Shown here: piece by piece, positions 1-5,740 of the stretch
How positions within the stretch are numbered: position 1 is the stretch's first letter
How the letters are laid out: the number at the start of each line of letters is the position of its first letter
NCBI GenBank assembly: GCA_011052055.1
Contig: DRJW01000289.1
Span: 1 to 9,422 of the forward strand
Direction: 5' to 3'
Length of the DNA stretch: 9,422 nucleotides
From: Nitrospirota bacterium
GTDB taxonomy: Bacteria > Nitrospinota_A > UBA7883
Notes under the pieces: generated by a model
Database searches by the model: none
Seen by the model: the letters and a program-made list of their open reading frames with translations, nothing else
Told to the model about the DNA's origin: nothing
Position numbers and translations under genes: made by a program

Positions 1-100
1 CTCGACCACGATGACCGAATCCTCATCTACATCCGGTTGCGGCTCCTCATCGATATTCGGGGCGCCGCCCTCGACCACGATGACCGAATCCTCATCTACA
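1..100. repeat. In-frame 69-nt direct repeat in the response-regulator tail
   Basis: The 31 bases at 1-31 recur exactly at 70-100, a period of 69 nt or 23 codons, so the reading frame is kept. In the protein this gives two copies of the acidic segment VDEDSVIVVE separated by a Gly/Pro/Glu/Asp linker. The copy at 1-31 touches the window edge, so more units may follow outside. Exact identity at DNA level suggests recent duplication or homogenisation, and the number of units may vary between strains. Confidence 0.85.
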
Positions 101-657
101 GGCGAGTCTACCCTGTGCTCTACCGAATCGAGAAGACTGTCTAATGAAATGTCTATATCGTCAAAAGTATCTTCCTGCGCCTTTTCTGTTTCTGGCTCCC
201 CGCCCCCCTCGACGCTGATATCTTCGATGGCTTCCATCATATCGCCGCCGATTTCATCATCCGGCGCTATGGCGCCGCCGCTTTGTATTTCGGATATGAC
301 GGCCTTGACCCTGGTTACCATATCTTCAGAGCGAAACGGCTTCTCGAAACGCCCCGCCGCCCCGACTTCCTCCGATCTTAATTCATCGAAATCGTCGAGG
401 GCCGAAGATATAAGATAAACAGGAATCGAGGCCGATTTCTCATCGTTTTTCAACATCCGGCAAAGCTCGAACCCGTCCAGCCCCGGCATGTTCACATCGG
501 CTATCACCATAGACGGGCTTTCGCGCCGGATCGTTTCGAGCGCCTCGTTTCCGTCGCTGGTCAAAATGACCTCTATATCCTCGTTTTCAAAAGCCAGCTC
601 GAAGACTTTCTGGATAGTGGCGCTGTCGTCAGCGACAAGAATTCTGGTTCGGTTCAT
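1..657 (-). CDS. CheY-like response regulator with acidic repeat tail (3' end beyond the window)
   Basis: This is a single-domain receiver protein that would be phosphorylated by a partner histidine kinase; no kinase is in the window. The gene reads on the minus strand from an ATG at 657 and stays open to base 1, giving 219 codons without a stop. Residues 1-108 form a CheY-type receiver: acidic pair D10/D11 in ILVADDSATIQKV, phosphoacceptor D54 in VIADVNMPGLDG, S84/S85 at the conserved Thr/Ser switch position, and K106 in FEKPF. After about residue 120 the protein is an acidic, Gly/Asp/Glu-rich, probably disordered tail in which the segment DEDSVIVVEGG begins to repeat. No DNA-binding or enzymatic output domain is seen before the edge, so the output may lie further on, or the protein may act by protein contact. 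The stretch before the ATG has only a weak ribosome site (GGGA), but the receiver begins immediately, so no other start fits. The receiver call is sure; the role is unknown. Confidence 0.93.
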   Translation of the reverse strand, partial: MNRTRILVADDSATIQKVFELAFENEDIEVILTSDGNEALETIRRESPSMVIADVNMPGLDGFELCRMLKNDEKSASIPVYLISSALDDFDELRSEEVGAAGRFEKPFRSEDMVTRVKAVISEIQSGGAIAPDDEIGGDMMEAIEDISVEGGGEPETEKAQEDTFDDIDISLDSLLDSVEHRVDSPVDEDSVIVVEGGAPNIDEEPQPDVDEDSVIVVE

Positions 658-693
658 TATCGTTCCCAGGAGGTGAATCGGGCGTTAATCTCA

Positions 694-722
694 AGCTTAC
701 ACAGTAGTAAAACCTGTGTCAA
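694..722 (-). promoter_or_regulatory. Sigma70-type promoter of the response-regulator gene with an internal inverted repeat
   Basis: On the minus strand a perfect -35 box TTGACA (722-717) is followed, after exactly 17 nt, by TAAGCT (699-694), a 3/6 match to the -10 consensus. Transcription would start near 687, about 30 nt before the ATG at 657. A 6-bp inverted repeat, ACACAG (699-704) and CTGTGT (714-719) with a 9-nt spacer, fills the space between the two boxes and overlaps both edges, a position where a repressor could block polymerase. The -35 and spacing are seen directly; the operator role is inference. Confidence 0.5.
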
Positions 723-763
723 ACGGTTCATGTTACAATCTTTGCCGTGCTCATGTTAATGAT

Positions 764-796
764 CGGCGGCCCTCCCCGGCGCGCCGTTCTTTTTTT
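764..796 (+). terminator. Rho-independent terminator-like hairpin upstream of selC
   Basis: CGGCG (764-768) pairs with CGCCG (782-786), and the stem continues GCC/GGC (769-771 with 778-780) past a bulged G781 around a C-rich 6-nt loop. It is followed at once by TTCTTTTTTT (787-796). Polarity fits termination on the plus strand only; the minus strand has no T-run after the stem. No plus-strand gene lies upstream, so it could insulate selC from antisense transcription through the response regulator, or end an unrecognised short transcript. A TATCAT at 796-801, just after the T-run, could be the -10 of selC but has no matching -35. Confidence 0.5.
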
Positions 797-827
797 ATCA
801 TGGCGCTGTCATTATGCTGTTATCAGG

Positions 828-922
828 GGAAGATGAACGTGTCCGGTGGCGCGGCTGGACTTCAAATCCAGACAGGGGCGTAATCCGTCCCGGGAGGGTT
901 CGACTCCCTTCATCTTCCGCCA
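828..922 (+). tRNA. selC: tRNA-Sec (selenocysteine), anticodon UCA
   Basis: This gene encodes the tRNA that is charged with serine, converted to selenocysteyl-tRNA by SelA, and delivered to in-frame UGA codons by SelB. It is 95 nt long including an encoded CCA (920-922). The 8-bp acceptor stem pairs GGAAGATG (828-835) with CATCTTCC (911-918), with discriminator G919. The anticodon stem pairs CTGGA (855-859) with TCCAG (867-871) around the loop CTTCAAA, so the anticodon TCA is at 862-864. A long variable arm (about 875-891, 6 bp with one G-U pair) and a T arm with loop TTCGACT (899-905) follow. The 8-bp acceptor plus 5-bp T stem is the bacterial tRNA-Sec architecture, and the anticodon region closely matches the E. 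coli gene from memory. It is the only plus-strand gene here. No selA, selB or selenoprotein gene is visible in the window. Confidence 0.97.
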
Positions 923-944
923 TTTATTTCCGGCGCATGCGGCG

Positions 945-976
945 CAGGTTTACCTGGCGTCTTTCCTCTTTTTGAC
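945..976 (+). terminator. Weak possible selC terminator: short hairpin then a T-rich run
   Basis: CAGG (945-948) and CCTG (953-956) form a 4-bp stem around TTTA, followed by a T-rich stretch with TTTCCTCTTTTT. It is correctly placed to end the selC transcript, but the stem is short and the T-run is interrupted. The loop also holds the stop codon of the small minus-strand gene at 950-1051. Low confidence. Confidence 0.25.
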
Positions 977-1051
977 GGCGTAAACTATCAATGGCGCCAC
1001 AACGCAACAGGCCGCAATGACCGCCACTATCCAAATATCCACAGTCTTCAC
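950..1051 (-). CDS. Small single-pass membrane protein, 33 aa, downstream of mutS2
   Basis: I do not recognise a family. The frame starts with GTG at 1051, 6 nt after the mutS2 stop, and ends with TAA at 950-952, giving 33 residues: a short hydrophilic start (MKTVD), one strongly hydrophobic stretch from about residue 6 to 25 (WIVAVIAACCVVAPLIVYAV) with two adjacent cysteines, and a basic tail KKRKDAR. A lone helix followed by positive charges is typical of tiny inner-membrane proteins with a cytoplasmic C-terminus. An AAAGGA sequence lying in the last codons of mutS2, about 10 nt before the GTG, could serve as ribosome site, implying translation coupled to mutS2. The length is short enough for chance, but the TM/basic-tail pattern and the tight spacing favour a real gene. 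Confidence 0.5.
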   Translation of the reverse strand: MKTVDIWIVAVIAACCVVAPLIVYAVKKRKDAR

Positions 1052-1057
1052 AGGTCG

Positions 1058-3427
1058 TCAATCCTTTTTTAAAGTTACCTCTGTGGCTCCTTCGCCCCCC
1101 TCGTTCGGCTCGGCTAGCCTGTAACTGGATATGTATGGAGAGCTTACCAGATATTCATGCACGGCTGTCCGCAAAGCCCCGGTTCCGCTTCCATGAATAA
1201 TACGAATGGTGTCACGGGCGCCTCTAAAAACCGAGTCGAGAAATTTCTCGACTTTCTCTATCGCCTCGTCCGTTCGCAATCCGATGATGTTTAGCTCCTC
1301 TTCACAGGAGACATCTGTACCGGCTGTGGATTTAAACCTGATGGTTTTTCTTTTATCGCCCGGCGTTATTTCCGACCCTCTCCGCACTCCCACCAGGTCT
1401 GATAGGGCGACTGTCATGCGGATGGAGCCTAAAACCGCCTCGGCTTTTCCACCTGCCGGATCGGATGATAAAACGCCCTTTCGCTCAAGGGGGATAAGGT
1501 ATACCTCATCACCCGCCCTCAACTCGTCCCGCGCGATCCGCTCGACCGGGGTTATCGAGCTCCTGACATCGGACGTGATCGATTCGAGCTTCTCAACCGA
1601 TTTTTTCAGCGCGGCCTTCGATCCTTTGGCGCCTCTGGCCTCTGCTACCAGCTCGTTTATGATCCGGCGGGCCTCTGCTATGTCGCCGGAGATTTTGCGT
1701 TTGGCGGTTTTGGCTATCTCGCTCCGTCTGGTTTCCATTTCCACACGGGCTTTTTCAGTATCCGCGCGATTGCGCTCCGCTTCGGCCAGCGCTTTATCGG
1801 CCTCCCGCGCCGCATTTGCCAGCGCCTTCTTCTGATTTCTCAATTCGGCCAGTGTTTTTTCTATCCGCTCGTCGCTTCCGTCTAGCCTTCTCCTCGCCCC
1901 GGCGATAATAGATCCGTCCAGCTCAAGCTTTTCAGCCACAGCCAGCGCCGAGCTTTCTCCCGGCGCGCCTTTGATCATCAGGTATGTGGGGATGGCGCGC
2001 TCCGCGTCGAACTCCATGGAGACGTTATGGTATAGATCGCCGGTCTGCGCCATTACTTTAAGGTCGCTAAAATGGGTAGTGACCACAACGTCAACGCCGT
2101 TTTCAACCAGCTTTTCCACCACGGCCATAGCCAGCGCGCTTCCCTCTTTCGGGTCTGTGCTTATCATCAACTCGTCCAGCAAAGCAAGCGACCCGGCCCC
2201 GGCCCGGCGGACAATTTCGTTTATCGACTTGAGGTGTCCGGAAAAAGTCGAAAGGTCGTCGGTGATCGACTGGTTGTCGCCGATATCGGCGAAGATTTTG
2301 TTGTAAAAGGGGAGCTTCGAGCCTTCTCCCGCCGGGATATAAAGCCCTGATTTGGCCATCACCGCCGTCAGGCCTATCGTGGCGAGCGCCACTGTTTTGC
2401 CTCCTGTGTTCGGGCCGGAGACAATCAGAGCCCTGGCGCCGCGCGGGATCGATATTTCGTTTCTGACAACATTTTTGTTTTTAAGTAGCATGATCGGATG
2501 AGCGGCGTTGACGAGCTTTAGCTGATCGCTAAAAACGGGGCGGGTAAGATTGAATTCCGCCGCCAGGCGCGCGCGCGCCATTATCTGATCCAGACTGCAA
2601 ATGGCGGAGTAAATTTCTCCTATCGCCTCCGCTTCGCCAGCCACCATCGCTGACAGCTCTCCGAGAAGTTTTGCGATTTCATCTTCCAGCTCCATCTCCA
2701 CCGTTCTTAGCCTGTTGTTTAAATCGACCAGCTGGGTCGGCTCGATATAAAAAGTCTGACCGGAATTGGAGGAGTCGTGGACAATCCCTTTTACATGGGA
2801 TTGACGCTCCGCCTTTATGGGCAAGACGAACCTGTTATCGCGCACGGTTACGTAATCATCCTGAAGCATGGGAGCCAGTTTCGGGTCTTTGAGCATATTT
2901 TCCGCCCGGTCGCGAATCGAGCGGCGCAGGCCATTCAAGGCTTTATAGAGCCGCTCTATCCCCGGTGTCGCGTCGGGGCGAACCTGGCCCTGTTCGTCTA
3001 TCGTCTCGTCTATTAGCTCTGCAAAACCGGGAACCGACGGAATTTCGGAGCGGATCGGGTCTATCTCATCATCGATTTCAACTTTGAAGATTGTCACAAG
3101 CGACGCGCCGGTTCGGAGAGGCGGGACAAAGCTCCTCAGCTGGGCTCCGGTCAGTATCGCTGACTTTATGGCTTTTGATAACAGGCCCGTCACATCTTCG
3201 CAAGGCTCGATATTAAAATCGGGGCGGCGCTCCATAAGCTTTAGCATCGCTCCGGTTTCGTCTAGCCGCCTTGTGGCCTCCTGAACGTCCACAGCCTGCG
3301 CGGACGCCAACGCTCTTTTTTGACCGCCCGGAGTGTTCGCCCGCTCAGTTATAGCGGAGACAATCTCGTCGAAACCAAGAGAGGCGAACTCTACGCCCAT
3401 GCTACCGGCTCTGTTTTTCTTTTCCAT
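1058..3427 (-). CDS. mutS2: MutS2 family ATPase with C-terminal Smr domain
   Basis: MutS2 proteins are cytoplasmic dimeric ATPases without mismatch-recognition domains. They have been linked to suppression of recombination (Helicobacter, Thermus) and, in Bacillus, to rescue of collided ribosomes. This 789-residue protein has the usual length and order: helical core/clamp region (about 15-300), Walker A GPNTGGKT at 338-345, the STFSGHLKSI segment at 393-402, Walker B LLDEL at 416-420, the switch TTHFSDLK at 450-457, a charged Ala/Glu/Lys-rich coiled coil (about 515-625), and an Smr nuclease-type domain (about 710-789) with HGSGTGALR at 745-753. Two places differ from textbook MutS2: MIS replaces the GAG/GxG of the signature after Walker B, and the Smr LDLRG motif reads LNIIG. 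The ATG at 3427 overlaps the upstream small gene by 26 nt. An ATG at 3400, just after that gene's stop and nearer the usual N-terminus, is an equally plausible start. Neither has a strong ribosome site. Confidence 0.95.
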   Translation of the reverse strand: MEKKNRAGSMGVEFASLGFDEIVSAITERANTPGGQKRALASAQAVDVQEATRRLDETGAMLKLMERRPDFNIEPCEDVTGLLSKAIKSAILTGAQLRSFVPPLRTGASLVTIFKVEIDDEIDPIRSEIPSVPGFAELIDETIDEQGQVRPDATPGIERLYKALNGLRRSIRDRAENMLKDPKLAPMLQDDYVTVRDNRFVLPIKAERQSHVKGIVHDSSNSGQTFYIEPTQLVDLNNRLRTVEMELEDEIAKLLGELSAMVAGEAEAIGEIYSAICSLDQIMARARLAAEFNLTRPVFSDQLKLVNAAHPIMLLKNKNVVRNEISIPRGARALIVSGPNTGGKTVALATIGLTAVMAKSGLYIPAGEGSKLPFYNKIFADIGDNQSITDDLSTFSGHLKSINEIVRRAGAGSLALLDELMISTDPKEGSALAMAVVEKLVENGVDVVVTTHFSDLKVMAQTGDLYHNVSMEFDAERAIPTYLMIKGAPGESSALAVAEKLELDGSIIAGARRRLDGSDERIEKTLAELRNQKKALANAAREADKALAEAERNRADTEKARVEMETRRSEIAKTAKRKISGDIAEARRIINELVAEARGAKGSKAALKKSVEKLESITSDVRSSITPVERIARDELRAGDEVYLIPLERKGVLSSDPAGGKAEAVLGSIRMTVALSDLVGVRRGSEITPGDKRKTIRFKSTAGTDVSCEEELNIIGLRTDEAIEKVEKFLDSVFRGARDTIRIIHGSGTGALRTAVHEYLVSSPYISSYRLAEPNEGGEGATEVTLKKD

Positions 3428-3581
3428 CGGCGTCGTTTTCCAACTGCGCTCTTCTTTTTACGTGTCTCAGCTTTTTTTTATACCGGTTCTCTCCCCATGC
3501 GTACCAGTTCATCCAGCGGGTCACGATGGCGGCAAGTATCAGGCCAAGAACCAGAGCCAGAGGGATAAAATATTTTTCCAT
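3402..3581 (-). CDS. Small membrane protein, 59 aa, overlapping the mutS2 start
   Basis: I do not recognise a family. The frame runs from ATG at 3581 to TAG at 3402-3404. Residues 4-22 form one hydrophobic helix (YFIPLALVLGLILAAIV). An aromatic interfacial stretch (RWMNWYAWGENRY) and a strongly basic tail with KKKLRHVKRR follow, so a single-pass inner-membrane protein with a cytoplasmic C-terminus is likely. The last 26 nt overlap the mutS2 start at 3427; if mutS2 starts at 3400 instead, the two genes are separated by a single base. Either way, translational coupling is probable. A perfect TATAAT lies about 26 nt before the start codon, so this gene is probably the first of a transcript with mutS2 and the 33-aa gene. 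The ribosome site is weak (GGAT). The helix, basic tail and tight junction make a real gene more likely than chance. Confidence 0.65.
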   Translation of the reverse strand: MEKYFIPLALVLGLILAAIVTRWMNWYAWGENRYKKKLRHVKRRAQLENDADGKEKQSR

Positions 3582-3606
3582 AATTTACGTATATCCGTTT
3601 TGAGCT

Positions 3607-3612
3607 ATTATA
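3607..3612 (-). promoter_or_regulatory. Candidate -10 box (TATAAT) for the small-protein/mutS2 transcript
   Basis: A perfect TATAAT on the minus strand (3612-3607) would start transcription near 3600, leaving a leader of about 20 nt before the ATG at 3581. The hexamer 17 nt upstream is ACTTTT, a poor -35, and lies inside the A/T hairpin at 3625-3654. The box is clear; promoter activity is inferred from its place in the only long gap of the left-hand gene group. Confidence 0.45.
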
Positions 3613-3624
3613 TCCAACAGTATG

Positions 3625-3654
3625 CTGAAAAAAGTCATTCCCTGGTTTTTTCAG
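3625..3654. repeat. 9-bp A/T-rich inverted repeat between the decarboxylase and the mutS2 group
   Basis: CTGAAAAAA (3625-3633) is the reverse complement of TTTTTTCAG (3646-3654), with a 12-nt loop. It lies 33 nt after the decarboxylase stop and directly upstream of the TATAAT box. It could be a weak terminator for the dcw-decarboxylase transcript or a protein-binding site over the -35 region. It lacks the GC-rich stem of a normal terminator. Confidence 0.4.
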
Positions 3655-3686
3655 TTGTAAAAGCGGGTGGAGCGGCGGATGTGGCG

Positions 3687-5006
3687 TTAAATTTTCAGTC
3701 TTTTAAAACCGCCAAACTCAGGTTTTCTCGATTCGCGGATAAGATACGCCCTCCCCTGGTCTGTAAGAACCTCCGCCGGGGTGGGATGCGACAGGAACTC
3801 AAGCATGCTTGCGGTAAGGCCGTAGGCCCCGGAGTTAAAAACGCCCAGAAGGTCGCCTATTTCAGGTTTCGGCAATTTTACTTTGCGGGAAAACTGATCC
3901 GGCGACGCGCAGAGAGGCCCCGCCACAACGCACTCTATTTTCTTTCTCCTGTTCATTTTATTCAGTATGGCTGTTGGATAATTCCTGTTTAAAACGATGG
4001 GGATCAAAGAATGGTTTATCCCGCCGTTGGTGATGACGTACAACGTTCCTCTCGATCGCTTGATGTCTGTCACTTCCGATATATATACGCCGGAAGGCCC
4101 GGCCAGATACCTTCCCGGCTCAAGGATGAAGCCTGTCTTTTTAAAGCCGGGCGATTTTGCAAGGTTGGCCGTTATTTTTTTGAGCGCCGCCCCCACGGCT
4201 TTTATATCAAGCTCGTTTTCACCATCGGCGTATGGAATGCCAAGCCCGCCTCCGAAATTGATTACTCCCACATCAAGCTTCAACCGGACAGATGTTTTCT
4301 TCATCCATCTGACGAAAGCCTTGTACGCTTGTATCAACGTTTTAGCCTCTAATAATCCTGTCCCGGCGTAAAAATGAAATCCGGCCAGATCCAGCCCCGG
4401 ATCGGCCATAGTTTTCAAAATTAGAGGCTCGATTGTCTCCGAATCGATTCCGAACTTTCTTGAGCCGCCGATCATCACCTCGCCTTTATTCCCGCTCGTA
4501 AAATCTGGATTCACTCTGAGCGCGATTTTTGTCTTGGCTCTTTTTCTGTTTTTATTTATACGGCGGGAAAGTTTTGAAATTCTTTCAAGCTCGGTCTCCG
4601 ATTCGACATTGATAACGCCGATACGGCTCCTCATGGCGTCTTTTAACTCATCCTCGGTTTTGCCCGGCCCTGCGTATATAATATCGCGAGGTTTAAAGCC
4701 TGATAAAAGCGCCGCCTCTAACTCGGATTTGGAGGCGATTTCCGCGCCCGCGCCAAGTTTTCTGAATATTTTCGCCACCGCCGGGTTCGGGTTGGCTTTC
4801 ATGGAATAACAGATTGTAAAACTGCGGGGAAGCGCCTTTACGAGCTTATTGTATTGATGGCGCATGAGGTCTGCGTCGTATACATAAAGAGGCGTCCCGG
4901 TTGCGGCTATTATGCGGTCGATGGGAACGGAGCCGGGGGAAAGCTTGCCGCCCGACCTTGAAAAACGTGATATAGGATTCACCTGGCTTATAACTGACCT
5001 TACCAT
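3687..5006 (-). CDS. Fold-type III PLP-dependent decarboxylase, LysA/BtrK-like, substrate uncertain
   Basis: This enzyme belongs to the alanine-racemase-fold decarboxylases, which remove CO2 from an amino acid bound to pyridoxal phosphate; diaminopimelate decarboxylase (LysA, last step of lysine synthesis) is the best known. The 439-residue protein has the PLP lysine K70 in CYSMKANPN, HFYAGTG (211-217), the phosphate-binding glycine loop GGGLGIPY (252-259), EPGRY (296-300), the active-site cysteine C366 in GPLCASPD (363-370), and GAYGLTAS (393-400) before SHPTPAEVL. LysA normally has CESGD at 366-370; here it is CASPD, losing the glutamate that contacts the far end of diaminopimelate. GPLC-xxx-D with GAYGL and HPTPAEVL is closer, from memory, to BtrK-like and exosortase-associated decarboxylases acting on other or carrier-bound amino acids. 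An annotation as lysA would therefore be unsafe. In-frame TGA lies 9 nt upstream of the ATG at 5006, fixing the maximal start; no good ribosome site is seen. It follows the DUF484 gene by 77 nt. Confidence 0.9.
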   Translation of the reverse strand: MVRSVISQVNPISRFSRSGGKLSPGSVPIDRIIAATGTPLYVYDADLMRHQYNKLVKALPRSFTICYSMKANPNPAVAKIFRKLGAGAEIASKSELEAALLSGFKPRDIIYAGPGKTEDELKDAMRSRIGVINVESETELERISKLSRRINKNRKRAKTKIALRVNPDFTSGNKGEVMIGGSRKFGIDSETIEPLILKTMADPGLDLAGFHFYAGTGLLEAKTLIQAYKAFVRWMKKTSVRLKLDVGVINFGGGLGIPYADGENELDIKAVGAALKKITANLAKSPGFKKTGFILEPGRYLAGPSGVYISEVTDIKRSRGTLYVITNGGINHSLIPIVLNRNYPTAILNKMNRRKKIECVVAGPLCASPDQFSRKVKLPKPEIGDLLGVFNSGAYGLTASMLEFLSHPTPAEVLTDQGRAYLIRESRKPEFGGFKRLKI

Positions 5007-5083
5007 GCGCGCTCATATGCGGGCGCTTTTTTATTGCTGGATTCGGGTTTCATTACATAACTACCGCTAGAGGCTCTTTTCTA

Positions 5084-5722
5084 TCACCCGTCGGTGTTTT
5101 CCCCTCTGAATTCCGGCCCCAGCACCCTGAACATCTCAATCTTGAGGGCGACGAGCCTTGCAAGCCGCATCAAAAACCGGAAGCCGTACCCTTCCATAAA
5201 GCGGGTGTTGTCCTGGCTACCGAAATTTAAAATCGCGATGATCCGGCCATTGGCGTGTACGGGGACAATGGCTTCGGACCGGACTCTCCGGCTGATTCCG
5301 TTCGGAAAGAATTTGTCCGATCCTTTCTTCAGGTTGCCCCGAAGCGTCGGCTCGCCATTACTAAAATTCGAATCCATTCCGCCCAGATCGTCGAAGAATA
5401 TATTCTCTGATCCCAGATAGACATTTTTCTCGCCATGATGATAATTTTCAGGGTAAAACTCTTTTAATTCGTTTTCTAAAACGACCGTAATAAAATTGAT
5501 TTCGAAAATTCTCCGCCCCTGGGTAATAACAGCGTCGAACATCACTTTGAGCGAAGGAGCGTCAAAAATCAGCTTTTCTATCTCATCCATCCTCTCCTGG
5601 GCTTTTTCGTTGTCGGTAGAGCATGAGACGATACGCTTCAGGTTCTTGCGAAGCAATGTGTTGTGCTCACGAAGCTGGATGTTCGTCAGCTTGACCGACT
5701 TCGCTATCATTTCTTTTTTCAT
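5084..5722 (-). CDS. DUF484 family protein (coiled coil plus GAF-like domain)
   Basis: DUF484 proteins are small cytoplasmic proteins of unknown function with a GAF-like fold. In this 212-residue protein the N-terminus (about 10-50) is a charged helix with LREHNTLLRKNLKRI, expected to form a coiled coil, and residues 55-197 form the GAF-like domain. The family's best-conserved stretch is visible as ILNFGSQDNTRF (164-175) followed by GYGFRFLMRLARLVALKIE, matching from memory the LxLGSxDPxRFxPGMGTDFLxRL pattern. SEAIVPV at 149-155 is the strand typical of GAF domains. It is somewhat shorter than proteobacterial members, which carry an extra N-terminal segment. It starts 18 nt after the ftsZ stop and so is probably cotranscribed with the division genes. 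In pseudomonads a DUF484 gene lies near lysA, dapF and xerC; here it is next to a LysA-like gene, a loose parallel. No ligand can be assigned. Confidence 0.8.
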   Translation of the reverse strand: MKKEMIAKSVKLTNIQLREHNTLLRKNLKRIVSCSTDNEKAQERMDEIEKLIFDAPSLKVMFDAVITQGRRIFEINFITVVLENELKEFYPENYHHGEKNVYLGSENIFFDDLGGMDSNFSNGEPTLRGNLKKGSDKFFPNGISRRVRSEAIVPVHANGRIIAILNFGSQDNTRFMEGYGFRFLMRLARLVALKIEMFRVLGPEFRGENTDG

Positions 5723-5740
5723 GGGCTCTGGCGCATTTCC

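Noticed and set aside
1..100. Repeat pair as a possible CRISPR array or mobile-element end
   Set aside because: The two copies are in frame within an intact coding region, with a period of exactly 23 codons; there are no spacers of unrelated sequence and no terminal inverted repeats.
11..418. Long plus-strand open frames opposite the response regulator, mutS2, decarboxylase, ftsZ, ftsA and ftsQ
   Set aside because: They are antisense to genes with clear family motifs, Ser/Ala/Pro-rich in low-complexity fashion, and lack ribosome sites or recognisable domains.
934..941. CGCATGCG palindrome downstream of selC as a terminator or binding site
   Set aside because: Only 8 bp with no loop or T-run; expected by chance in GC-rich intergenic DNA.
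828..1051. selC as an integration site for a genomic island
   Set aside because: No integrase gene and no second copy of the tRNA 3' end are visible; ordinary genes flank it on both sides within this window.
3585..3638. 17-codon minus-strand frame (MTFFSILLDIIAQNGYT) before the 59-aa gene
   Set aside because: It runs through the TATAAT box and half of the A/T hairpin, so the region is better read as regulatory; length is within chance.
5007..5030. GCGC-rich hairpin followed by TTTTTT on the plus strand, upstream of the decarboxylase
   Set aside because: It has terminator polarity only on the plus strand, where no gene ends; the stem is short and interrupted.
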